A program made the position numbers and the translations under genes. The notes beneath the pieces are model-generated. The model was given only the letters and a program-made list of their open reading frames with translations. It made no database searches and was not told where the DNA came from. A stretch of 64,000 nucleotides of DNA from Mycobacterium paraseoulense (lineage in GTDB: Bacteria; Actinomycetota; Actinomycetes; Mycobacteriales; Mycobacteriaceae), in contig NZ_AP022619.1 in the NCBI RefSeq assembly GCF_010731655.1, positions 4,898,001-4,962,000 on the forward strand, given 5' to 3'. Shown here piece by piece: positions 19,373 through 27,988 of the stretch. The stretch's first letter is position 1. Every line of letters begins with the position of its first letter.

Positions 19373-20383
19373 ATGGTGGCCGACGCGAAACCGGTGGACC
19401 TGGTGCTTTCGGGCGGGGGCGTGAAGTTCATCGGCCTGGTCGGCGCGGTCACCGCCCTCATGGATGCCGGCTACTCGGCCTACCGGGTGTCGGGTGTCTC
19501 GGCGGGATCGGTGGTCGCGGCGATCTCGGCGGCCGCGTCCAAGGGCGATCAACTGACCAGCGGCCAGGTCAGGGAGCTCGCGCTGTCGGTGCCGTTGCGC
19601 AAGTGGCGCGACGCGGGGCCGGTGCCCCTCGTCGGCTCCGCGTGGGGACTGGTGCGGGACACCTCGATGTACCGCGGCGATTTCGCCCATGACTGGATTC
19701 GCAGCGAGCTGAAGAACCTGGGCGTGGTCACGTTCGGCGACCTGGCTCTCGCCGACGACGAGCTCCTCCCGGAACGGCGCTACCAGGTCGCGGTCACCGT
19801 CGCCGACGTCACCGCGGCGCAGCTGGTGCGACTGCCATGGGATTATCGGCGGCTGTACGGGCTCGACCCCGACGAGCAGCCCGTCGCGGACGCGGTCCGC
19901 GCCTCGATGGCGATCCCTTTCTTCTACCCGCCGGTCACGCTGACCGACACCATGGGGCTCACGTCCACCCTGGTCGACGGTGGCGTGCTGTCGAATTTCC
20001 CGATCGACTCGCTGGACCGCACGGACGGCAGACCGCCGCGCTGGCCGACGTTCGGCATCACGGTGATGCCCAGGCTGGCCGAGGGCGTGGATCAGGTGTT
20101 TCCCGCGCTGCGCCCGCTGCGCTTCCTCAAACAATCGGCCCTGCTGCAAAGCCTCTTCACCACCATGTTGGTCGGCCATGACCAGGCGCAGCTGAGCTTG
20201 CCGTGGGTCAAGTGCCGCACCATCGGGGTGGCCTCCACCGACGTGAGCGTTCTCGACTTCGGCATATCCCGGGCCCGCCTGGAGGAACTCTGCGACCGGG
20301 GCTACGCCGCGGCGCACGACTTCCTGCACACCTGGGATTGGCCGGGATACCTGAACCGGTTCCGACGATTCGTCACGAACTGA
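19373..20383 (+). CDS. Patatin-like phospholipase
   Basis: A 336-residue cytoplasmic lipid acyl hydrolase of the patatin family with a Ser-Asp dyad. The oxyanion-hole glycines SGGGVKFIG lie at 13-21, the nucleophile elbow GVSAGS at 41-46 (Ser43), and the catalytic Asp202 sits in VDGGVLSNFP. All essential residues are present. The ATG at 19373 follows the cynS stop by one base, so translation is probably coupled; a start at 19328 inside cynS is less likely. A stem-loop lies 50 bases after the stop. The substrate is unknown, and the pairing with cyanase has no obvious metabolic logic. Confidence 0.9.
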   Translation: MVADAKPVDLVLSGGGVKFIGLVGAVTALMDAGYSAYRVSGVSAGSVVAAISAAASKGDQLTSGQVRELALSVPLRKWRDAGPVPLVGSAWGLVRDTSMYRGDFAHDWIRSELKNLGVVTFGDLALADDELLPERRYQVAVTVADVTAAQLVRLPWDYRRLYGLDPDEQPVADAVRASMAIPFFYPPVTLTDTMGLTSTLVDGGVLSNFPIDSLDRTDGRPPRWPTFGITVMPRLAEGVDQVFPALRPLRFLKQSALLQSLFTTMLVGHDQAQLSLPWVKCRTIGVASTDVSVLDFGISRARLEELCDRGYAAAHDFLHTWDWPGYLNRFRRFVTN

Positions 20384-20432
20384 AGTGACGGCCATTCGCG
20401 CGCGTGCCACACTGGCGGCGAGGAGGCGAAGG

Positions 20433-20467
20433 GAACGCGGTGGCGGCCGGCGGCGGCCACCGCGTTC
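20433..20467. terminator. GC-rich stem-loop between convergent genes
   Basis: Arms GAACGCGGTGG and CCACCGCGTTC pair perfectly over 11 bases (12 with the next pair). There is no T-run. It lies between the convergent patatin and echA3 genes and could act as a two-way terminator of the T-less type described for mycobacteria. Confidence 0.45.
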
Positions 20468-20563
20468 GCCGTTCAGCCCATCAATACCTGTGGTGACAGC
20501 TGCTTCGGCGCATCGCGTTGGCCCGGCGCATCTGGCGCGACGTTGAGCGCGGGGCCGGGCCGG

Positions 20564-21259
20564 CTACAGCCCGAACTCGGCCTCGATGCCGTCGATGCCG
20601 GCCCGAATGGCCTTGAGGGCATCGGCTCGGGCGCGCAATTTGGTTGCGGCGTGGGCGTGTTGGTGCAGACCGGCGAATTCGCGCGCGGCCTCCTCGGCGC
20701 GACTGACCACCATGTCCGGTAGCACGATCTCGTCGACGAAGCCGGCGGCCAACGCGGTCTCGCCAAAGAACGTCTTGGCCAGCCCCGCGGCCTGCTGGTA
20801 GGCCGACCGCGTGAGGCGCAGCTTCATGATCTCCAGGGCCGCGTAGGGGATGACCATGCCGATCGCCACCTCGTTGGCCTGGATGTTGTAGCCGTGCGCG
20901 GCCACCCGGTGGTCACCGGACGACAGCAGGAACGCCCCCATCGCGATGGCGTGGCCGGTGCAGGCCATCACCACCGGCTTGGGGTGGGACAACAGCCGGT
21001 AGGCCAGCTCGAAGCCGCCGCGCAGCATGTCGATCGCCGGCTGCGCCTCGCCGGAGGTGAGGATCTTCAGGTCGAACCCGCCGCTGAACACCCGCTCGTT
21101 GCCGGTGATCACCAACGCCCCGGCGTTGTCGGCGTCGGCCCGGTCGATCGCCTCGCCCAGCGCCTGCTGCATGGTCGGACCCAGCGCGTTGACCTTGCCG
21201 TCGTCCATCCGGATGACGGCGATGGAGTCCTTGAGGGTGTAGTGGACCGGGCCGCTCAT
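20564..21259 (-). CDS. echA3: Enoyl-CoA hydratase/isomerase family protein
   Basis: A 231-residue crotonase-fold protein, identical in length to M. tuberculosis EchA3, the gene next to recC there. The family oxyanion-hole region FSGGFDLKIL and the second glycine block GHAIAMGAFLLSSGDHRVA are present. The usual catalytic acidic pair is not obvious, as in several mycobacterial EchA paralogues, so hydratase activity should not be assumed. The ATG at 21259 overlaps the upstream gene's stop in ATGA, which decides the start over a 39-codon extension. Confidence 0.9.
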   Translation of the reverse strand: MSGPVHYTLKDSIAVIRMDDGKVNALGPTMQQALGEAIDRADADNAGALVITGNERVFSGGFDLKILTSGEAQPAIDMLRGGFELAYRLLSHPKPVVMACTGHAIAMGAFLLSSGDHRVAAHGYNIQANEVAIGMVIPYAALEIMKLRLTRSAYQQAAGLAKTFFGETALAAGFVDEIVLPDMVVSRAEEAAREFAGLHQHAHAATKLRARADALKAIRAGIDGIEAEFGL

Positions 21260-22113
21260 TGGTTGCCAGCTCCTTGCCGTCCCGCGGGCTGGCTGTGGTG
21301 TTTGCCCAGGTCGTCCTCGGCCTCGCCCCAGCGCAGGCTGACATCGGTGGGCTCGTCCAGCTGGCGGCTGCGCCATCGGTCCTGCGTTTCCCGCACCGCG
21401 GCGTTGATTCGCTCGATCTCGCTGCGGAACACCTCGGGCCGGGTCTCCTTGCTCGCGTAGTGGAAGTAGGTCAGCAGCCCGCGCAGCAGCTCCAGCTTCT
21501 GCTTCTCCCGCTTCGCCAGGTCGTGGGTGGTCATCAGCTCGATGCGCTGGACGGGCGGCAAGGAGTCCCAGTCCAGCACGACCTGGGTCTCCAGCGGGAC
21601 GCGCTCACGCTCCCAGAACCGCCGCCCGTGCGGGTGCGCAGGCCGGTCGTAGTAGTTGATGGTGCCGGTGAAGCGGGACTCGATGCCGCTGCCGATCTCC
21701 GCGCGGTCGAGCGCCGAGTCCCACACCATGCGCCATTCCTGGCCGGGCGCCAGCACCGGCAACTCGCGGGGGAGGCGCAGTTCGGCGACGTCGGCGTAGC
21801 CGTCGGTGGCGTTCTCGTATTCGGCCACCGTCGGCGGATTCATGAACGAGAACGTGATGTCGTAGGCCGCGGTCTTCCCGAAATTCCGCACCACCAGCTC
21901 GATCACGTGCCAGTCGGCGGGATGCGGTTCCATGAACATCGCGACCTGCGGCCGCGTCTGCTCGGCGGCCAGCCGGCGGTTGCGGGCGATCTGCCGGTTG
22001 GTGAAGATCAGGGTCGCGACGGCGAGCGCGATCGCCGCCCAGGCCGCCCACGCGATCCAGGTGCTGGACCCAACGTGCGTGATTCCGTGCCAGCTGTCCT
22101 GGACCCACCCCAT
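21256..22113 (-). CDS. Single-pass membrane protein, Rv0633c-like
   Basis: A 285-residue protein of unknown function. One hydrophobic helix (about 17-39, WIAWAAWAAIALAVATLIF) is followed by a basic stretch and a ~230-residue soluble part containing a beta-rich section (VIELVVRNFGKTAAYDITF). Positive charges after the helix suggest the large domain faces the cytoplasm. I start at the ATG at 22113 because GGAAGG lies eight bases upstream; a GTG three codons earlier is too close to that site. It is translationally coupled to echA3, as in M. tuberculosis. I do not recognise a catalytic motif. Confidence 0.8.
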   Translation of the reverse strand: MGWVQDSWHGITHVGSSTWIAWAAWAAIALAVATLIFTNRQIARNRRLAAEQTRPQVAMFMEPHPADWHVIELVVRNFGKTAAYDITFSFMNPPTVAEYENATDGYADVAELRLPRELPVLAPGQEWRMVWDSALDRAEIGSGIESRFTGTINYYDRPAHPHGRRFWERERVPLETQVVLDWDSLPPVQRIELMTTHDLAKREKQKLELLRGLLTYFHYASKETRPEVFRSEIERINAAVRETQDRWRSRQLDEPTDVSLRWGEAEDDLGKHHSQPAGRQGAGNQ

Positions 22114-22183
22114 GGAATCCACCTTCCGCTTATATCACAGGCCGGTTGCCGGTGAGTCGCGCTCGAGCGATCGCCCGCCCGCC

Positions 22184-22897
22184 TCAGCCGCCCATCAGCA
22201 TTCGCCACTGGGCAAGGTCGGCGGCCCGATACACATAGTTGGAGCGCTTGACTTCTGACAGCGAGGCGCTCGGCTCCGCCGAATACCAGTGGCCGGGAAA
22301 AACCGTCGGGTCGCCGGGCAGCGCGGCGAGTTGCCGCAGGCTGCGGTACATCTCGTCGGAGTCGCCGCCGGGAAAGTCGGTGCGGCCGCAGCCCTCCAGG
22401 AACAGCGTGTCACCGGCCACCAGGCGGCCGTCGAGCAGAAAGCACTGGCTGCCGGGCGTGTGGCCGGGCGTGTGCAGCAACTCGACCTCGATATCGCCGA
22501 TGCTGACCTTGTCATGATTCTCATGAGCGGTGAGGTCGCCGAGGCTGATCCCGGTGACTCGCGAAACCCATTGCGCCTCATGGGTATTGACGTGTACGGG
22601 CACGGCGGCCCGCTCCAGCAGTTCGGCCAGGCCCTGCAGCGAGAAGCCCATCATCGATCCGCCCACATGGTCGGGATGATGGTGGGTGACCAGCACCCCG
22701 GACAGGTGCATGCCGTCGGCCTCGAGCGTGTCGAGCAACTCGCCGGCGGCGTACGCGGGATCGACCACCACGCAGTCGCCCGTCTCACGGTCGCCGATCA
22801 GGTAGGCGAAGTTGCGCATCTGCGTCGCGAACATGTCGCCGGCGGCGAAGTCGCGACCGGAGAGCAGTTGGCGAAAGTACAGCCGGTCCGTTGGCAC
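22184..22897 (-). CDS. Metallo-beta-lactamase-fold hydrolase (glyoxalase II-like), Rv0634c-like
   Basis: A 237-residue zinc hydrolase of the glyoxalase II/MBL family. The metal motif THHHPDHVGG (His72, His73 and His74, Asp76, His77) is complete, followed by LLHTPGHTPGSQCF, VAGDTLFLEGCGRTDFPGG and PGHWYS, the further metal ligands. It likely cleaves a thioester; whether the thiol is mycothiol-linked is inference. The start is a GTG at 22897 with a weak ribosome binding site; the length equals the M. tuberculosis homologue. Confidence 0.9.
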   Translation of the reverse strand: MPTDRLYFRQLLSGRDFAAGDMFATQMRNFAYLIGDRETGDCVVVDPAYAAGELLDTLEADGMHLSGVLVTHHHPDHVGGSMMGFSLQGLAELLERAAVPVHVNTHEAQWVSRVTGISLGDLTAHENHDKVSIGDIEVELLHTPGHTPGSQCFLLDGRLVAGDTLFLEGCGRTDFPGGDSDEMYRSLRQLAALPGDPTVFPGHWYSAEPSASLSEVKRSNYVYRAADLAQWRMLMGG

Positions 22898-23007
22898 GTG
22901 ACCAGACTAGGGCCTGCCCGTAACGGGCCCGCAGTGCCGCCGCGAAGTCCGCCCGGCACCGCCCGCGAGCAGCGATTGGCCCGCTGCCCGGTGGGTATTG
23001 TTGGCGC

Positions 23008-23217
23008 ATGAGGAAGAAGGTCGAAATCGAGATCGACGTCGATCTGATCGACGAGGCGATACGCCGCTTCCATCTGGCCGATGCCCGCGAGGCCGTCAAT
23101 CTCGCGCTGCGCACCCTGCTGGCCGAGGCCGATGCCGGGGTGGCCGACGAAGAATACGACGAGTTCAGCGACCTCAGCGCGTGGCAGCCCCGCCGCGGCG
23201 GCGACAGCGTCCCGTAA
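23008..23217 (+). CDS. Orphan VapB-like antitoxin
   Basis: A 69-residue protein with an amino-terminal VapB-type motif: VEIEIDVDLIDEAIRRF, then a helix with REAVNLALRTLL, and an acidic tail ending WQPRRGGDSVP. This is the pattern of type II antitoxins that bind DNA and neutralise a VapC RNase. No VapC (PIN) gene follows; the tRNA genes begin 76 bases later. It may be solitary or act on a distant toxin. A TATTGT box ends seven bases before the ATG, so the mRNA may be leaderless. Confidence 0.8.
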   Translation: MRKKVEIEIDVDLIDEAIRRFHLADAREAVNLALRTLLAEADAGVADEEYDEFSDLSAWQPRRGGDSVP

Positions 23218-23227
23218 AGCCCGTGGT

Positions 23228-23257
23228 TTGGTCCCGTTGCGAGCCAGGTTGTACCCT
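23228..23257 (+). promoter_or_regulatory. Candidate promoter for tRNA-Thr/tRNA-Met
   Basis: TTGGTC (23228-23233) and TACCCT (23252-23257) are 18 bases apart, a fair sigma-A match, placed 36 bases before the tRNA-Thr gene. Both tRNAs and perhaps rpmG and hadABC could be read from it. Confidence 0.45.
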
Positions 23258-23293
23258 CTTTTAGGCCCACGGCACTGCCGATTCGGGTGAACG

Positions 23294-23366
23294 GCCCCCT
23301 TAGCTCAGTCGGTAGAGCGTTTCCATGGTAAGGAAAAGGTCAACGGTTCGATTCCGTTAGGGGGCT
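23294..23366 (+). tRNA. thrT: tRNA-Thr (GGT)
   Basis: A complete cloverleaf of 73 bases. Acceptor GCCCCCT pairs with AGGGGGC, D stem GCTC/GAGC, anticodon stem TTTCC/GGAAA with loop ATGGTAA giving anticodon GGT, T stem AACGG/CCGTT. CCA is not encoded. It reads ACC and ACT threonine codons. Confidence 0.97.
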
Positions 23367-23418
23367 CGGCGGACGCCGAGCAGGCGTGGCGGCCCGACCC
23401 CGAACCGGGGCGGCCAGA

Positions 23419-23492
<74 letters not shown>

Positions 23493-23536
23493 CAACACAA
23501 CACAATGCACTTTGAGAGATTTGAGAGAGAACCGTC

Positions 23537-23704
23537 ATGGCTTCCAGTACCGACGTGCGGCCGAAGATCACCTTGGCATGCGAGGTGTGCAAGCACCGTA
23601 ACTACATCACCAAGAAGAACCGCCGGAACGACCCGGACCGCATGGAGCTGAAGAAGTTCTGCCCGAACTGCGGCAAGCACCAGGCGCATCGAGAGACGCG
23701 CTAG
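23537..23704 (+). CDS. rpmG: 50S ribosomal protein L33, zinc-binding form
   Basis: A 55-residue L33. It has two CXXC pairs, CEVC (residues 15-18) and CPNC (42-45), making a zinc ribbon. This is the C+ form, which in mycobacteria is used when zinc is sufficient, while a C- paralogue in another operon replaces it under zinc starvation. It lies between tRNA-Met and hadA, the same order as M. tuberculosis rpmG2. The ATG at 23537 follows a GAGAGA stretch, and the gene ends 48 bases before hadA. Confidence 0.96.
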   Translation: MASSTDVRPKITLACEVCKHRNYITKKNRRNDPDRMELKKFCPNCGKHQAHRETR

Positions 23705-23752
23705 CCGCTCCCGGCGAACGTTACTCAGACCGACTAGGTAGATTTCAGAGCC

Positions 23753-24232
23753 GTGCCGTTATCCGAAAGCATCGTCGGGATGCACTACCGCTATCCCGAT
23801 TATTACGTCGTGGAGCGGGAGAAGATCCGCGAGCACGCCGTCGCCGTCCAGAACGACGACGCCGCATTTCTCGAGGAGAAGGCGGCGGCCGAGCTCGGCT
23901 ACCCCGGGCTGCTGGCCCCGTTGACGTTCATCTGCGTATTCGGCTACAAGGCGCAGACGTCGTTTTTCAAGCACGCGAACATCGCCGTCCAGGACGCGCA
24001 GGTCGTTCAGGTCGACCAGGTGCTGAAGTTCAAGGGGCCGATCGTCGCCGGCGACAAGCTGTACTGCGACGTCTATGTGGACTCGGTGCGGACGTCGCAC
24101 GGTACCCAGATCATCGTGACCAAGAACATCATCACCAACGAAGCCGGTGATGTCGTTCAGGAGACCTTCACGACCCTGGCGGGCCGTGCGGGTGAGGATG
24201 GAGAAGAGGGATTTTCTGATGCCACTGCGTGA
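23753..24232 (+). CDS. hadA: (3R)-hydroxyacyl-ACP dehydratase subunit HadA
   Basis: HadA pairs with HadB to form the dehydratase of the mycolate FAS-II cycle acting on early meromycolate chains. The 159-residue hotdog-fold protein (MHYRYPDYYVVEREKIREHA, then LAPLTFICVFGY) lacks the Asp-His hydratase motif, as expected for the substrate-holding subunit. The start is a GTG. The last 14 bases overlap hadB. In M. tuberculosis this complex is the target of thiocarbamides such as isoxyl and thiacetazone. Confidence 0.96.
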   Translation: MPLSESIVGMHYRYPDYYVVEREKIREHAVAVQNDDAAFLEEKAAAELGYPGLLAPLTFICVFGYKAQTSFFKHANIAVQDAQVVQVDQVLKFKGPIVAGDKLYCDVYVDSVRTSHGTQIIVTKNIITNEAGDVVQETFTTLAGRAGEDGEEGFSDATA

Positions 24233-24647
24233 GTTCAGCTCGGTAAAGGTGGGCGACCAGCTTCCCGAGAGGACCTACCCTCTGACCCGGCAGGACCTGG
24301 TGAATTATGCCGGGGTGTCCGGCGACTTGAACCCGATCCACTGGGACGACGAGATCGCCAAGGTCGTCGGGCTGGATACCGCGATCGCGCACGGCATGCT
24401 GACCATGGGCATCGGCGGCGGCTACGTCACCTCGTGGATCGGTGACCCCGGTGCGGTCACCGAGTACAACGTGCGGTTCACCGCGGTGGTGCCGGTCCCC
24501 AACGACGGCAAGGGCGCCGAACTCGTCTTCAGCGGCCGGGTCAAGTCCGTCGATCCCGAGACCAAGTCAGTGACGATCGCCCTGACGGCCACCACGGGCG
24601 GCAAGAAGATCTTCGGCAGGGCGATCGCGTCCGCAACGCTCGCCTAG
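24219..24647 (+). CDS. hadB: (3R)-hydroxyacyl-ACP dehydratase catalytic subunit HadB
   Basis: HadB is the catalytic partner shared by the HadAB and HadBC dehydratases of FAS-II. The R-specific hydratase motif VSGDLNPIHWDDEIA carries Asp36 and His41 at the expected positions, and the 142-residue length equals the M. tuberculosis protein. I start at the ATG at 24219, inside the end of hadA; the frame is open further upstream but only as an out-of-frame reading of hadA. The overlap suggests coupled synthesis of the two subunits. Confidence 0.96.
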   Translation: MPLREFSSVKVGDQLPERTYPLTRQDLVNYAGVSGDLNPIHWDDEIAKVVGLDTAIAHGMLTMGIGGGYVTSWIGDPGAVTEYNVRFTAVVPVPNDGKGAELVFSGRVKSVDPETKSVTIALTATTGGKKIFGRAIASATLA

Positions 24648-24650
24648 CCC

Positions 24651-25151
24651 ATGGCGCTCAAAACAGACATCAGGGGAATGATCTGGCGCTACCCGGACTA
24701 CTTCGTGGTGGGGCGGGAGCAACTCCGCCAGTTCGCGCAGGCCGTGAAGGACCGCCACCCGGCCCACTACAACGAAGACGCGGCCGCCGCACTCGGCCAC
24801 GACGCGATCCTGGCACCGCTGACCTTCGCGACCATCTTCGCCAAGCTGGTCCAGCTGGACTTCTTCCGGCATGTCGACATCGGCATGGAGACCATGGTCA
24901 TCGTCCAGGTCGACCAGCGCTTTGTGTTCGCCCAGCCGATCAAGGCCGGCGACAAGCTGTGGGCCCGGATGGACATCCTGTCGGTGGACGAGCGCTTCGG
25001 CGCCGACATCGTCGTCACCAAGAACATCTGCACCAACGAAGAGGGCGAACTGGTGCTGGAGGCGTACACCACGCTGATGAGCCAGTACGCCGAGCAGGCG
25101 GAGAATCTCAAATGGGACCCCGAGTCCGGCCAGGTCGTCAGGACGGCGTAA
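24651..25151 (+). CDS. hadC: (3R)-hydroxyacyl-ACP dehydratase subunit HadC
   Basis: HadC replaces HadA in the HadBC dehydratase that works on longer meromycolate intermediates. The 166-residue protein is clearly a HadA paralogue (IWRYPDYFVVGREQLRQFA, ILAPLTFATIFAKLVQ, VTKNICTNEEGELVLEAYTT) and also lacks the Asp-His pair. The ATG comes three bases after the hadB stop, and the A-B-C order matches the mycobacterial operon. Confidence 0.96.
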   Translation: MALKTDIRGMIWRYPDYFVVGREQLRQFAQAVKDRHPAHYNEDAAAALGHDAILAPLTFATIFAKLVQLDFFRHVDIGMETMVIVQVDQRFVFAQPIKAGDKLWARMDILSVDERFGADIVVTKNICTNEEGELVLEAYTTLMSQYAEQAENLKWDPESGQVVRTA

Positions 25152-25213
25152 TCGGATTTCCTGCGTATAAGGGGAATCGAGTACACTCGGACGTCGGGGT
25201 TTTCCCAGCATCA

Positions 25214-25250
25214 GCGCGCTTTCCGTGAGTCGAAAGAACGGGGAGCGCGC
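25214..25250 (+). terminator. 13-bp hairpin after hadC
   Basis: Arms 25214-25226 and 25238-25250 pair over 13 positions (two G-U) around an 11-base loop. There is no T-run after it. It sits 62 bases past hadC and 51 before tRNA-Trp, so it may end the had transcript or mark tRNA processing. Confidence 0.45.
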
Positions 25251-25300
25251 GTGTCATGTAAGCCCCGGTAGGTAAGCGCAGGTTGGCCTGCCAACCGCGA

Positions 25301-25373
<73 letters not shown>

Positions 25374-25466
25374 CTGAACACTTCAGGCGTGCCATGGTGG
25401 ACACTGGAAGAATGGCCCACCACGATGGGACGGCCCACGGATACGAGCAAACTTAAGGAGCATGCG

Positions 25467-25922
25467 GTGAGCGACGAAGGCGACGCTGCCAACGACGCCG
25501 CAAGCGACGGCGCCGACAGGGAGGACGGCCGCGCGAGCGGCGGTCGGACCGCTGTGGTGACCCGGCCGCAGCGCCCCACCGGCAAACGATCTCGGCAGCG
25601 AGCGGCCGATGCCGGCGAGGACGCCGACGTAGAGTCGGCGGACGAGGCCGAGGTCGCCAAGAAGGACAAGGCCGGCAAGGGCGCCAAAGCCAAGAAGGCC
25701 AAGAAACCGAAGAAGCCCGGGGACCGTTCGGCCAACCCGCTCATGTTCGTCTACAACTACCTCAAGCAGGTGGTTGCGGAGATGCGGAAGGTTATCTGGC
25801 CCAACCGCAAGCAGATGTTCACCTACACATCGGTGGTGCTGGCGTTCCTGGCCTTCATGGTGGCGCTGGTCGGCCTCGCGGATTTCGGTCTCACCAAGCT
25901 TGTGCTGCTGGTGTTCGGCTGA
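25467..25922 (+). CDS. secE: Preprotein translocase subunit SecE
   Basis: SecE is the small clamp subunit of the SecYEG protein-export channel. The 151-residue protein has a long charged Ala/Lys/Asp-rich amino tail, as usual in actinobacteria. The conserved region then follows, with [20 protein letters not shown] and one membrane helix (about 122-145). I start at the GTG at 25467 because AAGGAG lies seven bases upstream; the open frame upstream overlaps tRNA-Trp. It is followed by nusG after 26 bases. Confidence 0.93.
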   Translation: MSDEGDAANDAASDGADREDGRASGGRTAVVTRPQRPTGKRSRQRAADAGEDADVESADEAEVAKKDKAGKGAKAKKAKKPKKPGDRSANPLMFVYNYLKQVVAEMRKVIWPNRKQMFTYTSVVLAFLAFMVALVGLADFGLTKLVLLVFG

Positions 25923-25933
25923 GCGAGAGATAG

Positions 25934-26710
<777 letters not shown>

Positions 26711-26752
26711 CCGGGCAATCAAGCCCAGTCCAGGAAGGAACACCAACAACTC

Positions 26753-27181
26753 ATGGCCCCGAAGAAGAAAGTCGCTGGGCTGATCAAGCTGCAGATCGTG
26801 GCGGGGCAGGCCAACCCGGCGCCGCCGGTCGGACCCGCACTCGGCCAGCACGGCGTCAACATCATGGAGTTCTGCAAGGCCTACAACGCCGCCACGGAGA
26901 ACCAGCGCGGCCAGGTCATCCCGGTGGAGATCACGGTCTACGAGGACCGCAGCTTCACCTTCGCGCTCAAGACGCCGCCCGCCGCCAAGCTGCTGCTCAA
27001 GGCCGCCGGCGTGGGCAAGGGCTCGGCCGAGCCGCACAAGACCAAGGTCGCCAAGGTGACCTGGGACCAGGTTCGTGAGATCGCCGAGACGAAGAAGACC
27101 GATCTCAACGCCAACGACATCGACGCGGCCGCCAAGATCATCGCCGGCACCGCCCGGTCGATGGGGATCACCGTCGAATAG
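26753..27181 (+). CDS. rplK: 50S ribosomal protein L11
   Basis: L11 forms part of the GTPase-associated centre with 23S rRNA. The 142-residue protein has the canonical amino end ([20 protein letters not shown] with [11 protein letters not shown] after it) and the RNA-binding carboxyl domain. It lies 42 bases after nusG and 84 before rplA in the universal secE-nusG-rplK-rplA order. Confidence 0.98.
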   Translation: MAPKKKVAGLIKLQIVAGQANPAPPVGPALGQHGVNIMEFCKAYNAATENQRGQVIPVEITVYEDRSFTFALKTPPAAKLLLKAAGVGKGSAEPHKTKVAKVTWDQVREIAETKKTDLNANDIDAAAKIIAGTARSMGITVE

Positions 27182-27265
27182 GTCCGCACAGCTCGACCCC
27201 AACCCGTGGGAGGGCCAGCTTCGGCCCGCTCTGAACCACGACCCAACACCAGATTGGATGAATCA

Positions 27266-27973
27266 ATGAGCAAGAACAGCAAGGCATACCGCGCCGCCGC
27301 CGAGAAGGTGGACCGCAACAGCCTGTACAGCCCGCTGGAGGCGGCCAAGCTCGCCAAGGAGACCGCGTCGACCAAGCAGGACGCGACCGTCGAGGTGGCA
27401 ATCCGCCTCGGCGTCGACCCCCGCAAGGCGGACCAGATGGTCCGCGGCACGGTCAATCTGCCGCACGGCACCGGTAAGACGGCCCGCGTCGCGGTGTTCG
27501 CCGTCGGCGACAAAGCCGAGCAGGCGCAGGCCGCCGGCGCCGACATCGTCGGCAGCGACGACCTGATCGAGAAGATCCAGGGCGGTTTCCTGGACTTCGA
27601 CGCCGCGATCGCCACCCCCGACCAGATGGCGAAGGTGGGCCGCATCGCCCGCGTGCTGGGTCCGCGCGGTTTGATGCCGAACCCCAAGACGGGCACCGTC
27701 ACCCCGGACGTCGCCAAGGCCGTGGCCGACATCAAGGGCGGCAAGATCAACTTCCGCATCGACAAGCAGGCCAACCTGCACTTCGTGATCGGTAAGGCGT
27801 CTTTCGACGAGAAGGCCCTCGCGGAGAACTACGGCGCCGCGCTCGATGAGGTGCTGCGGCTCAAGCCGTCCGCCTCGAAGGGCCGCTACCTGAAGAAGAT
27901 CACCGTGTCGACGACCACGGGCCCGGGCATCCCGGTCGACCCGTCCGTCACCCGCAACTTCGCCGAGGCGTAG
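27266..27973 (+). CDS. rplA: 50S ribosomal protein L1
   Basis: L1 forms the mobile L1 stalk and in many bacteria represses its own operon. The 235-residue protein has the usual signatures [20 protein letters not shown] and [16 protein letters not shown] start at the ATG at 27266 ([11 protein letters not shown]); the frame upstream is the L11-L1 spacer. It ends convergently 15 bases from the sigma-factor stop with no visible terminator. Confidence 0.97.
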   Translation: MSKNSKAYRAAAEKVDRNSLYSPLEAAKLAKETASTKQDATVEVAIRLGVDPRKADQMVRGTVNLPHGTGKTARVAVFAVGDKAEQAQAAGADIVGSDDLIEKIQGGFLDFDAAIATPDQMAKVGRIARVLGPRGLMPNPKTGTVTPDVAKAVADIKGGKINFRIDKQANLHFVIGKASFDEKALAENYGAALDEVLRLKPSASKGRYLKKITVSTTTGPGIPVDPSVTRNFAEA

Positions 27974-27988
27974 CCTTCCTCTGGCGGA

